Shown here one piece after another: positions 1-8,320 of a stretch of 51,345 nucleotides of DNA; the stretch's first letter is position 1, and the number at the start of each line of letters is the position of its first letter. The notes below the pieces were generated by a model. The model saw nothing but the letters and a program-made list of their open reading frames with translations, searched no databases and was not told the origin of the DNA. A program made the position numbers and the translations under genes. Origin of the DNA: Alphaproteobacteria bacterium (GTDB lineage Bacteria > Pseudomonadota > Alphaproteobacteria > Caulobacterales > Maricaulaceae); the NCBI GenBank assembly GCA_024278855.1, contig JAJRSJ010000056.1, positions 1 to 51,345 of the forward strand, in the 5' to 3' direction.

Positions 1-623
1 ATCAAAATTGACTGGTTCGTCCAAGCTAAAACGGCGGTATCCACAAGGTAAAACCCGTCCCCGGCGTCTTTGATATCATTTGGAAATTTTTGTGCCGGAT
101 AGGCCGTGCCGTAAATTGCTGCACCGGATAATCTCCGGGCTGTTTCGGGCCGCAAAAACCTGCGTAATTTTGCAGGCAATGTATCTGGTTCGGGGAAATA
201 TCTGTAATATTTATCAATTATATTAAAGGTTTCTCCGTAGTTTCTCACATGCCGCATCCGGGCCATACAGGCTTGACCGCCTGTCAAAAGCTTAAGTGCT
301 GTCGCAATCTGCCGCCGGGCAACCGCGCGGGTCTCCAAGAGCGGACAGTCGTTTTCAGTAAAGAAAATATAGTCGGTCTTGAGCCGCTTTGCGATTTCTT
401 CCATGCCGATCAGAATGCCAAGATTATCCGGGCTGGTTTCAATGCGCAGGGGGTATTTGGCGGCAATAGTCTGAACACTAGCGTCCGGGTCAGGCAAAAA
501 AATCATGCATTCGTCAAACAGGCTAAAGAAATCAGCCTTTTGATAACTGGCCATAGCGGCGTCCAGAGAATTAGCTCCGCGCCAGCTTAATACGCCAAGC
601 CCGACGCTTCTGTGTTTACCCAT
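1..623 (-). CDS. Glycosyltransferase-like protein, 3' end outside window
   Basis: An open frame starts at the ATG at 623 and reads without a stop to base 1, so at least 207 residues are present and the C-terminus is missing. The N-terminus (GLGVLSWRGANSLDAAMASY) and an acidic TENDCP motif near residues 89-94 resemble nucleotide-sugar glycosyltransferases of the GT2/GT-A kind, where such an acidic motif binds metal and donor sugar. The start codon overlaps the stop of the upstream glycosyltransferase gene (ATGA), so the two are probably translationally coupled and act on the same glycan. The acceptor and sugar cannot be read from the sequence. The open frame and coupling are seen directly; the enzyme class is an inference of moderate strength. 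Confidence 0.7.
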   Translation of the reverse strand, partial: MGKHRSVGLGVLSWRGANSLDAAMASYQKADFFSLFDECMIFLPDPDASVQTIAAKYPLRIETSPDNLGILIGMEEIAKRLKTDYIFFTENDCPLLETRAVARRQIATALKLLTGGQACMARMRHVRNYGETFNIIDKYYRYFPEPDTLPAKLRRFLRPETARRLSGAAIYGTAYPAQKFPNDIKDAGDGFYLVDTAVLAWTNQSIL

Positions 624-1354
624 CACCAATGCTCCTCAATCCACGGAGTGGGGCGTACATGTTTATAGGTTTTCTTGAGCCAATGCCTAACCGGCCATTC
701 ACCCCGCGCCGCTTCGTCCTGGTCTGGTTTGCCGGTAAAGGCGACGATGCGGGTATCGGCGGGTAGCTTGGGGACTTGGAAGAAATTTAACGGCCAAGGC
801 GGTAACAGGTTATGCTTGAAGCTTACGCACCAGTCGCCTGGCCAAAACACCATATCTTCGATCTTGCGCGATATATAGAGCTGTTCTATGCGGTATTTGT
901 CCAAAACACTGTCCGGGTCGGTTTGTAATTTATCGAAAATATGCGTGTATTTACCGACCGGAAAACGAAAGGCCGATGTGTTGCCGATATTTTGTCCCAT
1001 TTGCGTCCAGTGTTCGATGACGCAAAACCTACCGGGTTCATAATCGAACATAGCGTCCAGATTACCCGTCACCACCAAATCAAGATCAAGGAACAAGACA
1101 TCACCCTCAAGATCAGCAAGCGGGTATTTCCACATCACCAATTTGCGCCAAGGCAGATTGATCAAATCAGGCGGTAAGTTTATACTTGGTATGGCTTCGG
1201 TTTGAACGGCCTTGTCAATGCCAGTTACGTCGTCCGTAAAACGGACCAACCGGGTAGGGCGGTTGGTCTGACGTTTTATAGCAGTCCACAAGCGGTTGAC
1301 ATATTCGGAGCCGTACCGCGTCCCCCATTTCATACAAATTATGGTCTGCAACAT
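623..1354 (-). CDS. GT8-like glycosyltransferase
   Basis: This 243-residue protein begins MLQTIICMKWGTRYG and carries a DLDLVV segment (D90-x-D92) typical of metal-dependent GT-A glycosyltransferases, followed by N- and W-rich acceptor-side segments. The overall look resembles GT8-like or capsule-type transferases in alphaproteobacteria. I chose the ATG at 1354 because AAGGAG lies four bases upstream. An in-frame ATG at 1402 would add 16 residues without such a site. No signal peptide or membrane span is visible, so it is probably cytoplasmic. The stop overlaps the start of the next glycosyltransferase-like gene. Substrate unknown. Confidence 0.75.
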   Translation of the reverse strand: MLQTIICMKWGTRYGSEYVNRLWTAIKRQTNRPTRLVRFTDDVTGIDKAVQTEAIPSINLPPDLINLPWRKLVMWKYPLADLEGDVLFLDLDLVVTGNLDAMFDYEPGRFCVIEHWTQMGQNIGNTSAFRFPVGKYTHIFDKLQTDPDSVLDKYRIEQLYISRKIEDMVFWPGDWCVSFKHNLLPPWPLNFFQVPKLPADTRIVAFTGKPDQDEAARGEWPVRHWLKKTYKHVRPTPWIEEHW

Positions 1355-1412
1355 ACGCTCCTTGGTGCTTTTAGGAAAATTTGCGTTTTTATTTATGTTC
1401 ATAACAAACGCC

Positions 1413-1506
1413 TTGTCATCCCGGCCAAGCCGCTCTTGCGGCGCAGAGCCGGGACCTCATAGTTTGTATTAAATACCGAGGCCCCGGATCAAGTCCGGGG
1501 TGACAA
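1413..1506. repeat. Palindromic intergenic element (REP-like)
   Basis: The ends form an imperfect inverted repeat: TTGTCATCCCGG at 1413-1424 and CCGGGGTGACAA at 1495-1506. Inside is a second hairpin with 6-bp arms, CCCGGC (1420-1425) and GCCGGG (1448-1453), and short arms CCTC (1455-1458) and GAGG (1478-1481). It lies between two genes reading the same way, so it could act as a transcript-stabilising or terminating structure. Sequences of the type 'TCATCCCGG...CCGGGATGA' are common intergenic repeats in proteobacterial genomes. A related CCCGGC/GCCGGG hairpin occurs at 51098-51113 in this window. Confidence 0.7.
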
Positions 1507-1529
1507 TGAGGTGAGTTCAACCAATGGCA

Positions 1530-3197
1530 CTAATCCTTAGCTTGCATCATGTCGTCGCGCAATGTGCGAAACTCTGCGGTTTTGTTCCAGTTCGGCCAGT
1601 CGCGGCTATTGGCGATACCGTTACCAAGTTCATAGAAAATTTCTGTGACTTGCTCTATGCCGCTTAAGTCCCATGTTTCGTCGTATTCGTCGGACGGCTG
1701 ATGGTAGCGGTCTTTGGTATATTCGTCACCGAAAGCTTCGCCGTATTCCTTACCGCGAATTTCGTGGTCGATACCGCCGTCTGCATATAAGAACGGCACG
1801 CCTTTTTTGGCCAGACTAATATGGTCAGAGCGGTAATAATACCCGGCTTCTGGTCTGGGGTCGGGGGTGATATACATGCCTTTTGGTTTGATCACCGCGT
1901 CTAACAGACCATCGAGATCAGAAGCTCCGTATCCGACGACAACAACATCCTTGGTGCGCCCCAGTGGCAACATGCCGTCAATATTGATACCGACAACGGT
2001 CTGGTTTAGAGGGACAATCGGATCTTCACCGTAATAGGCGGAGCCTAAAAGCCCGGATTCTTCCGCCGTCACTGCGACGATAAGCACAGAACGTTCAGCC
2101 GGAGCCACGGCAAATGCTTCACCGATTTCCAATATGGCCGATGTACCCGTGGCATTATCAACGGCGCCGTTGTAAATACCGTCTTCGCCTTCCGGCACAT
2201 CCTTAATGCCTTTATGGTCCCAATGGCCCATATAAAGCACATATTCGTCCGGGTATTTTGTCCCCTTGACCACGCCGACAACATTGCGGCTTTCTACCGT
2301 GCTGATTGTGTTGTTGATCTGTGCATTTAATTTCAGGCCGTCCATTGCTACGGGCTTGAAGCCTTTTTGGTGCGCAGCGGTTTTCAGGGCGGCGAAATCC
2401 AGACCTGCGGTTTCAAACAAATCCTTTGCGGAATCTATGGTCAACCAACCTCCCAATTTGGCGCGTGATGCACCTTTGTCAGGACGTACCAAATCAATCT
2501 GCGGGCCGGTCCAACCCGCCGAAACCACATTCCAACCATAACTGGCTGGATCGGTTTCGTGAATTACCAATACGGCAGCGGCACCTTGCCGTCCCGCTTC
2601 TTCGTATTTGTATGTCCAGCGACCATAATAGGTCATGGCGTTACCGTTAAATAAAGCTTCGTCCTTGGTGGCAAAACCCGGATCATTAACCAACATAACA
2701 ACGGTTTTGCCTTTGACATCTATACCGCCGTAATCATTCCAACCATATTCCGGCGCGACAACGCCGTAGCCGACAAATACCAGATCGCTGGCTGTAACAC
2801 TGACGGAATCTGTGTAGTGTTTTGTCCAATATACGGCATCGTTTCCGGCGGTATATGACGTATCACCGATTTTCATGAAGGAGCCATCGCCCACCGTAGT
2901 TTCGGTGAGGGTGATGGGCTGAAAATATGTGCCGTCAATACCCATAGGCGCGATACCTGCCGACTTCATCTCGTCGGCTATATATTGGGACGCCGCAATA
3001 CCGCCGGGCGTTCCCGGTGCCCGGCCTTCAAATTTGTCATCGGATAGGTTTTTAATCCGCCGGCCTAGGTCAGCCGCTGAAATGGACGGCTTTACAGTTG
3101 TGTCCAGGTCTTGTTTGTCGGCTGAACAGCCAACTATAAGTAAAGCCGCTGTGGCCAAAGCTGTTGCGCGGCAAAGTGTTTTTGATATGGTCATCAT
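1530..3197 (-). CDS. M28 family metallopeptidase, lipoprotein
   Basis: A 555-residue exported zinc aminopeptidase-like protein. The N-terminus is a lipoprotein signal with lipobox LIVGC (Cys24), so it should be anchored in the envelope. A protease-associated-type insert occupies roughly residues 130-260. The M28 catalytic core follows, with ligand motifs in order: GHWDH, GAVDNATGTS, AEESGLLGS, NIDGM and a late RSDH / YHQPSDE region. The first motif is H-W-D rather than the more usual H-x-D with a small middle residue, which is known in this subfamily. ATGs at 3197 and 3194 are both possible; a GGGGGA run precedes them and spaces better for 3194. It is divergent from a second M28 gene across a 153-bp gap. 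Likely role: peptide scavenging. Exact substrate unknown. Confidence 0.9.
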   Translation of the reverse strand: MMTISKTLCRATALATAALLIVGCSADKQDLDTTVKPSISAADLGRRIKNLSDDKFEGRAPGTPGGIAASQYIADEMKSAGIAPMGIDGTYFQPITLTETTVGDGSFMKIGDTSYTAGNDAVYWTKHYTDSVSVTASDLVFVGYGVVAPEYGWNDYGGIDVKGKTVVMLVNDPGFATKDEALFNGNAMTYYGRWTYKYEEAGRQGAAAVLVIHETDPASYGWNVVSAGWTGPQIDLVRPDKGASRAKLGGWLTIDSAKDLFETAGLDFAALKTAAHQKGFKPVAMDGLKLNAQINNTISTVESRNVVGVVKGTKYPDEYVLYMGHWDHKGIKDVPEGEDGIYNGAVDNATGTSAILEIGEAFAVAPAERSVLIVAVTAEESGLLGSAYYGEDPIVPLNQTVVGINIDGMLPLGRTKDVVVVGYGASDLDGLLDAVIKPKGMYITPDPRPEAGYYYRSDHISLAKKGVPFLYADGGIDHEIRGKEYGEAFGDEYTKDRYHQPSDEYDETWDLSGIEQVTEIFYELGNGIANSRDWPNWNKTAEFRTLRDDMMQAKD

Positions 3198-3350
3198 TCC
3201 CCCGGAGTTTAAATTAAAGTCGCCGCAAAGTGCCTGCGTTTAACAGATTTGGCAAGCCCCATCTGAATATTTTAATGTTTGGATTTATGCCTTGCGGACA
3301 AACTGACTATGGCTATGGTACGCGAAACAAAATAAAAGAAAAGGGATCCT

Positions 3351-4784
3351 ATGTCGCAGTTTTACTGGCATTTGCTCATCACAGCATCACTCATTGGCAT
3401 TTTCTCAGCCGGGTGCGCCGGGCAAGCTGAAAATAACGCGGTTGAAATTACAGCCAAACCTGCAATCAGCATTTCGGCCAACCCTGATATTCAAAAACTG
3501 GCAAACTTGGCCCTCAATAATAGCTATGGTTATGACATCACACGCTCACTCACCACGGAAATAGGCCCGCGTCTAGCCGGCAGCGAAGGTGAGGCGCGGG
3601 CGCGGGACTGGGCAATGGCCAAGTTTAAAGAGCTTGGGTTTACCAATATCAAAAACGAGGCTTTCCCGGTTCGCGGTTGGGTGCGCGGGGTCGAAACCGC
3701 CGAGATTATTTCGCCTTATCCCCAAAACTTGGTAATAACGGCCTTGGGCGGGTCGGTGGCAACGCCTGAGGGCGGCATAAAGGCACCTGTCGCCTATTTC
3801 GCCACCTATGAAGATCTCGTCAGTGCGCCTATGGGCAGTCTGGACGGAAAGATTGCCTATATTTCAGGGCGTATGGACAAGCACAAAGACGGCGCAGGTT
3901 ACGGCCCGGCCAATCAAAAGCGCCAAACCGGTGCGACCGAGGCGGCAAAACGGGGTGCTTTGGCTGTCCTGATCCGTTCGGTCGGTACGGATAGCCACCG
4001 CTTCCCCCATACGGGCCAAATGCGCTATGACGAAACGGTCAAAAAAATCCCCATGGCCGCTATGTCCGCACCTGATGCAGACCAGATGGATAGAATATTT
4101 AATATGGGCAAAGACGTAGAGATAAGTTTGCGGCTTCTCACACGCGATATTGGCGAATTACAATCTGGCAATGTCATGGCGGAAATTCGCGGTTCGGAAA
4201 AACCTGAGGAAATCATCCTGATCGGCGCCCATCTGGATTCCTGGGATATGTCTACGGGGGCCGTAGACGACGGGGCCGGGGTCGGGATTGTCATGGGGGC
4301 GGCCAAGGTTTTAATGGATTCTGGTCTCAAACCCAAGCGCACCATACGGGTTGTTTTATTCGGAGCCGAGGAGGTTGGACTTATCGGGGCTTTCGCCTAC
4401 GCCAAAGCCCATGAGGCCGAGCTAGGTCAGCATGTGTTGGCCACGGAATCGGATTTTGGTGCCGGGAAAATATACGGGCTGCAAGCCGGGAAATATGCGG
4501 CTACCCAGGCGGCAGTGGCGGGCTGGGTGCCGGAATTTGCCTATTTGGGCATCAAAGCCAAGGACGGCATTACCCACGGCGGCCCGGACATCATCCCGCT
4601 GAATATGGCGGGCGTACCAACCGTGCGGCTTAATCAGGACGGCACTGATTATTTTGATCTACACCATACACCGGACGATACATTTGACAAAATCGATCCA
4701 AATGCCATGCAGCAAAATGTTGCCGCCTACGCCACATTGATCTGGCTGGCCTCGGAAGCGGACACAAATTTCAGAGACGAATAA
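3351..4784 (+). CDS. M28 metallopeptidase, carboxypeptidase Q-like lipoprotein
   Basis: A 477-residue protein with a lipoprotein signal (FSAGC, Cys21) and a full set of M28 zinc ligands by position: H294 (GAHLD), D306 (AVDDG), E340/E341 (GAEEVG), D368 (ESDFGAG) and H438/H439 (DLHHTPDD). The order and spacing resemble human plasma glutamate carboxypeptidase (CPQ) and its bacterial relatives, which are dipeptidases. A PA-like insert sits at about residues 130-250. A GGGA ribosome site lies shortly before the ATG. It is followed 16 bp later by an exported M20 hydrolase, so the pair probably breaks down peptides or acylated amino acids in the periplasm. Family is confident; the dipeptidase role is inferred. 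Confidence 0.92.
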   Translation: MSQFYWHLLITASLIGIFSAGCAGQAENNAVEITAKPAISISANPDIQKLANLALNNSYGYDITRSLTTEIGPRLAGSEGEARARDWAMAKFKELGFTNIKNEAFPVRGWVRGVETAEIISPYPQNLVITALGGSVATPEGGIKAPVAYFATYEDLVSAPMGSLDGKIAYISGRMDKHKDGAGYGPANQKRQTGATEAAKRGALAVLIRSVGTDSHRFPHTGQMRYDETVKKIPMAAMSAPDADQMDRIFNMGKDVEISLRLLTRDIGELQSGNVMAEIRGSEKPEEIILIGAHLDSWDMSTGAVDDGAGVGIVMGAAKVLMDSGLKPKRTIRVVLFGAEEVGLIGAFAYAKAHEAELGQHVLATESDFGAGKIYGLQAGKYAATQAAVAGWVPEFAYLGIKAKDGITHGGPDIIPLNMAGVPTVRLNQDGTDYFDLHHTPDDTFDKIDPNAMQQNVAAYATLIWLASEADTNFRDE

Positions 4785-4800
4785 CCAAAAGGAAAATACT

Positions 4801-6105
4801 ATGCGATTTCTTACATCAATATCTACGGCCATATTCGCGGCTACCTTGTTTGTCTCTTCGGCGCAGGCTGAAGATTTAGTCAAATTATATAAATATTTAC
4901 ATGCAAACCCTGAACTGTCCCTCATGGAAACCAAGACGGCGGCTCTCCTCGCGGGCAAGCTTGACAAACTTGGTTTTGAAGTCACCGAAAATGTTGGCGG
5001 AACGGGCGTTGTTGCCGTGATGAAGAACGGCGATGGCCCGACCGTTATGATCCGCGCTGATATGGACGCTCTGCCCGTGAAAGAACAAACCGGCGTTGAC
5101 TATGCCAGCAAAGTAATCACCAAAAACCGCGACGGCATCGAAAAACCGGCCATGCATGCGTGCGGCCATGATATTCACATGACGGTGCTTATTGGTACGG
5201 CTGAAAAACTGGTTGCTGACAAAGCCAACTGGTCAGGTACTCTGGTTATGATTTTGCAACCCGCCGAAGAATTGGGGCTTGGTGCCAGAATGATGCTCAA
5301 AGACGGGCTGTTTACGCGCTTCCCAAGGCCGGACTTTAATCTGGCACTACATGATAATCCGGCACTGGCGAGCGGCAAGGTCGGTATTGTACCGGGTTAT
5401 GCGCTGGCCAATGTCGACTCGGTTGATATAACCGTGCGCGGCATAGGTGGCCACGGGGCCTATCCCCACACCACCAAAGACCCGGTTGTTCTGGCCGCGC
5501 AACTTGTCACAGCCATGCAGACAATTGTATCACGCGAAACATCACCGTTGGACGCGGCCGTTCTAACGGTTGGCTCAATCCACGGCGGCAGTAAGCACAA
5601 TATTATTTCAGACGAGGTGAAATTACAGCTTACCTTGCGCTCCTACAAAGACGATGTGCGTATGAACACCATCAACTCCATTAAACGCATGGCTGACGGG
5701 CTCGGGCGGGCCGCCGGACTTCCCGACGATAAATTGCCTATTGTGACGGTCAGAGACGCCGAGTTCACCCCCGCCACCTTTAACAACCCTGATCTGGCAA
5801 AGCGTTTGACAAGCTCCATAGGGGCCAGGCTTGGTGCAGATAATGTTGAAATTATGCAACCGGTTATGGGCGGTGAGGACTTTGGCGCTTTTGGCCGGGC
5901 GGAGCCTAAAATACCGAGTGTGTTATTTTGGTTAGGCGCAGTTAATCCCCAAAAAATCGCCGAGGCTAAAAAATCCGGCGAAATATTACCGTCTTTACAC
6001 TCGCCGTTCTTCGTCCCGGATGCGGAGCCGACCATAAATACCGGTGTAAAGGCCATGACAGCCGCCGCGCTTGATTTGTTTCAAAACCCTGAATTAGCGG
6101 ACTAA
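4801..6105 (+). CDS. Exported M20D amidohydrolase
   Basis: A 434-residue enzyme of the hippurate/indole-acetyl-amino-acid hydrolase group, which cleaves N-acyl amino acids. A Sec signal peptide ends near VSSAQA-ED (about residue 24), so it is periplasmic. The metal site is visible: RADMDALP (residues about 81-88), MHACGHD (C121, H123), PAEE (E156/E157), a GGHGAYPH dimer-domain histidine segment, and a late GGEDF. The ATG has an AAAAGGA site eight bases upstream. It sits between an M28 dipeptidase-like gene and a nitronate monooxygenase-like gene, with only 2 bp to the latter, so these form one transcription unit. The N-acyl substrate is not determined. Confidence 0.9.
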   Translation: MRFLTSISTAIFAATLFVSSAQAEDLVKLYKYLHANPELSLMETKTAALLAGKLDKLGFEVTENVGGTGVVAVMKNGDGPTVMIRADMDALPVKEQTGVDYASKVITKNRDGIEKPAMHACGHDIHMTVLIGTAEKLVADKANWSGTLVMILQPAEELGLGARMMLKDGLFTRFPRPDFNLALHDNPALASGKVGIVPGYALANVDSVDITVRGIGGHGAYPHTTKDPVVLAAQLVTAMQTIVSRETSPLDAAVLTVGSIHGGSKHNIISDEVKLQLTLRSYKDDVRMNTINSIKRMADGLGRAAGLPDDKLPIVTVRDAEFTPATFNNPDLAKRLTSSIGARLGADNVEIMQPVMGGEDFGAFGRAEPKIPSVLFWLGAVNPQKIAEAKKSGEILPSLHSPFFVPDAEPTINTGVKAMTAAALDLFQNPELAD

Positions 6106-6107
6106 AT

Positions 6108-7064
6108 ATGGCCTTGCCTAAAATTTTACAAAACCTGGAGCTACCGGTTATCGGGGCGCCCTTGTTCCTTGTCTCGGGTCCGGAACTGGTTATTGCCCAG
6201 TGTAAAGCCGGAATTGTTGGCTCGTTTCCTGCGCTCAATGCCCGACCGCAAGACCAGTTGGAGGTTTGGATAAAGCGCATTAAAAAAGAACTGGCCACGT
6301 ACCAAAAAGACAACCCGGATAAAAAGATCGCCCCCTTTGCGGTCAACCAAATTTGCCATATGTCCAACACCCGCTTGCAAGCGGACATGGAAACATGTGT
6401 GCGCGAACAAGTGCCGATCATCATTACATCCTTGCGGCCGCCGAAAATTATTATTGACGCCGTGCATTCTTACGGCGGCATTGTCCTGCATGATGTGATC
6501 AATATTCGCCACACTAAAAAAGCATTATCCGAGGGCGCGGACGGGATAGTTGCGGTTTGCGCCGGAGCAGGCGGGCACGCCGGGCTATTGTCTCCATTTG
6601 CCTTGGTGCCGGAAATTCGGGCCATTCATAAAGGGCCGCTCATGTGTTCCGGGTCTATATCTACAGGCGGCAGTATTTTAGCGGCCCAGGCTATGGGGGC
6701 CGATCTGGCCTATATGGGGACACGGTTTTTAGCGTCTAAAGAAGCTAATGCGCCTGATGCCTATAAGCAAATGATCATTGATGCGGCGGGTGAGGACATT
6801 ATTTACTCGTCTTTGTTTACGGGCATCCACGGTAATTATCTAAAAGGCTCGGTCCGCGCCGCCGGGCTTGACCCGGATAATCTACCGTCCGCCGATAAAT
6901 CCACCATGAGCTTTGGCGGCGGTTCGTCGGCAAAAGCCTGGAAAGATATATGGGGATCCGGACAAGGCGTAGGCAGTATCCATAATGCGCCAAGTGTGGC
7001 GGAAATTGTTGCTGATCTGAAAACTGAATATGAAAGCGCTAAATCTAAACTGTCAATTTCTTAA
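6108..7064 (+). CDS. Nitronate monooxygenase-like flavoprotein
   Basis: A 318-residue FMN-dependent TIM-barrel protein of the nitronate monooxygenase (2-nitropropane dioxygenase) family. Visible family motifs are the N-terminal PVIGAPLF, the AGAGGHAG loop with the catalytic-type His157, the phosphate-binding SGSISTGGS region (about 181-189) and MGTRFLAS (203-210). These enzymes oxidise alkyl nitronates such as propionate-3-nitronate, though many homologues have other or unknown oxidoreductase roles. No export signal, so it is cytoplasmic, unlike its two upstream exported neighbours. It begins 2 bp after the M20 gene stop, so it is probably co-transcribed. Confidence 0.88.
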   Translation: MALPKILQNLELPVIGAPLFLVSGPELVIAQCKAGIVGSFPALNARPQDQLEVWIKRIKKELATYQKDNPDKKIAPFAVNQICHMSNTRLQADMETCVREQVPIIITSLRPPKIIIDAVHSYGGIVLHDVINIRHTKKALSEGADGIVAVCAGAGGHAGLLSPFALVPEIRAIHKGPLMCSGSISTGGSILAAQAMGADLAYMGTRFLASKEANAPDAYKQMIIDAAGEDIIYSSLFTGIHGNYLKGSVRAAGLDPDNLPSADKSTMSFGGGSSAKAWKDIWGSGQGVGSIHNAPSVAEIVADLKTEYESAKSKLSIS

Positions 7065-7137
7065 CGGCCATGTGAATTATTTGGCCAATAATTGCCCATT
7101 TCGGCGTGCGTCATATTAGTTTATACAGTTTTGAGCA

Positions 7138-7166
7138 TTGCATTTTTAGTGCATGCCATGTATTAA
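7138..7166 (+). promoter_or_regulatory. Possible sigma-70-type promoter for the OmpA-like gene
   Basis: TTGCAT (7138-7143) and TATTAA (7161-7166) are separated by exactly 17 bp and lie 40 bp before the start codon of the OmpA-like gene. The match to consensus is only partial (3 of 6 and 4 of 6), so this is a weak prediction supported mainly by spacing and position in an AT-rich gap. Confidence 0.3.
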
Positions 7167-7206
7167 TTTTTGGAAGACTTAAGTTGTAACTTTGAGGGAG
7201 GACAAT

Positions 7207-8310
7207 ATGGGGAATTTTAGTAAATGGGTTTGGGGCCTTGTAATCATAGCCGTCATGGCCTTATTGGTCGGATGGTTGGCGCCAGCACCGATTGGTGCGA
7301 AAGCAAATTCTACCGAAATGGGCAATACGGTTCAAACAGCACTCAATGATGGTGGTTTTGGTTGGGCCAGTGTGGATATGTCGGGGAATGTAGCCCGACT
7401 GCAAGGCGAAGCGCCAAGCGAAGTTGCGAAGACGGCGGCTATTGCTGTCGCAAAAGATGCAGAGTGTGGGAAATGCGCCGACCGCCGTTGGCACGTCGTG
7501 GACGCAAGTGCGCTAACGGTTGAGAAAATTATACCGACGCAAATACCATATACATTCAGGGGTGCCCTCGGGGGGGATGGTCGTGTCGTACTTAATGGAT
7601 ATGTAGGCAATGAAGATGACTTAGGCCGTTTGCAGGCCGATGCTAAGGCCTTGTTTGCAGATAATCTTTCGGCGTTTAATGTTAAAATTGCCAAAGGTGC
7701 GCCGCAATTGGATTGGTATGCAGTTGCTAAAGCGCATTTATCCGGGTTGGCCAAACTGAAAAGTGGTGAATTTGCCATCACCGATATGGATTCGCTGCTA
7801 TCGGGTGAAGCTGAAAGTGCAGATGTCCGTGCAAGCATAAACACGCTACTAGCAGGACTGCCTGACGGATTTAACGGCGCATCTAAAATCAATGTTGAAA
7901 ATGCTGCACCGCTTGTTATTGGTCAATTGAAGTCCGAGGACGCATGTCAGGATTTGTTCAACGAACTTAAAGGTGAGAACAAAATCAATTTTGCTTACGA
8001 TAAAGCAGATGTTGACGGCGGCGCTAGCACGGCATTGCTCGACAGCATGGCCGTAGCCGCTAAACAATGTTCGTCATTTCATGTTACTGTAGGCGGGCAT
8101 ACAGATTCGAACGGGCCGGCCGAATACAACCTGAACCTCAGCCAACAACGGGCGAGTGCGGTTGAGGCGTATTTAATTGCGCAAGGTGTTGCTTCTGCTA
8201 ATATAACGGCTATTGGTTACGGGGAAGCGCAACCAATCGCGAGTAATGATACACCACAAGGTGCGGCGAAAAATCGCCGTATAGAATTTAAAGTCACACG
8301 TTCCAGATAG
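7207..8310 (+). CDS. OmpA family protein with BON-like domains
   Basis: A 367-residue envelope protein. It has an N-terminal membrane anchor (WVWGLVIIAVMALLVGWLA), two BON-like repeats (about 30-90 and 110-165) and a C-terminal OmpA peptidoglycan-binding domain from about residue 265, with the signatures NFAYDKADVDG, VGGHTDSNG, NLSQQRA and NRRIEFKV. Such proteins tie the envelope to peptidoglycan. The same BON plus OmpA order occurs in mycobacterial OmpATb/ArfA. I chose the ATG at 7207 because GGGAGG lies just upstream; an upstream in-frame TTG at 7192 falls within that ribosome site. The next gene starts 10 bp after the stop, so the two are co-transcribed. Confidence 0.88.
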   Translation: MGNFSKWVWGLVIIAVMALLVGWLAPAPIGAKANSTEMGNTVQTALNDGGFGWASVDMSGNVARLQGEAPSEVAKTAAIAVAKDAECGKCADRRWHVVDASALTVEKIIPTQIPYTFRGALGGDGRVVLNGYVGNEDDLGRLQADAKALFADNLSAFNVKIAKGAPQLDWYAVAKAHLSGLAKLKSGEFAITDMDSLLSGEAESADVRASINTLLAGLPDGFNGASKINVENAAPLVIGQLKSEDACQDLFNELKGENKINFAYDKADVDGGASTALLDSMAVAAKQCSSFHVTVGGHTDSNGPAEYNLNLSQQRASAVEAYLIAQGVASANITAIGYGEAQPIASNDTPQGAAKNRRIEFKVTRSR

Positions 8311-8320
8311 GGGAAATTTT

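Noticed and set aside
249-590. Plus-strand open frame of 113 codons at the left edge
   Set aside because: It is antisense to the glycosyltransferase-like frame that is open from 623 to base 1 on the minus strand; the minus-strand protein has recognisable motifs and a coupled start.
7192-7206. TTG start extending the OmpA-like protein by five residues
   Set aside because: These bases form the ribosome binding site (GGGAGG) for the ATG at 7207, which directly precedes a good membrane anchor.
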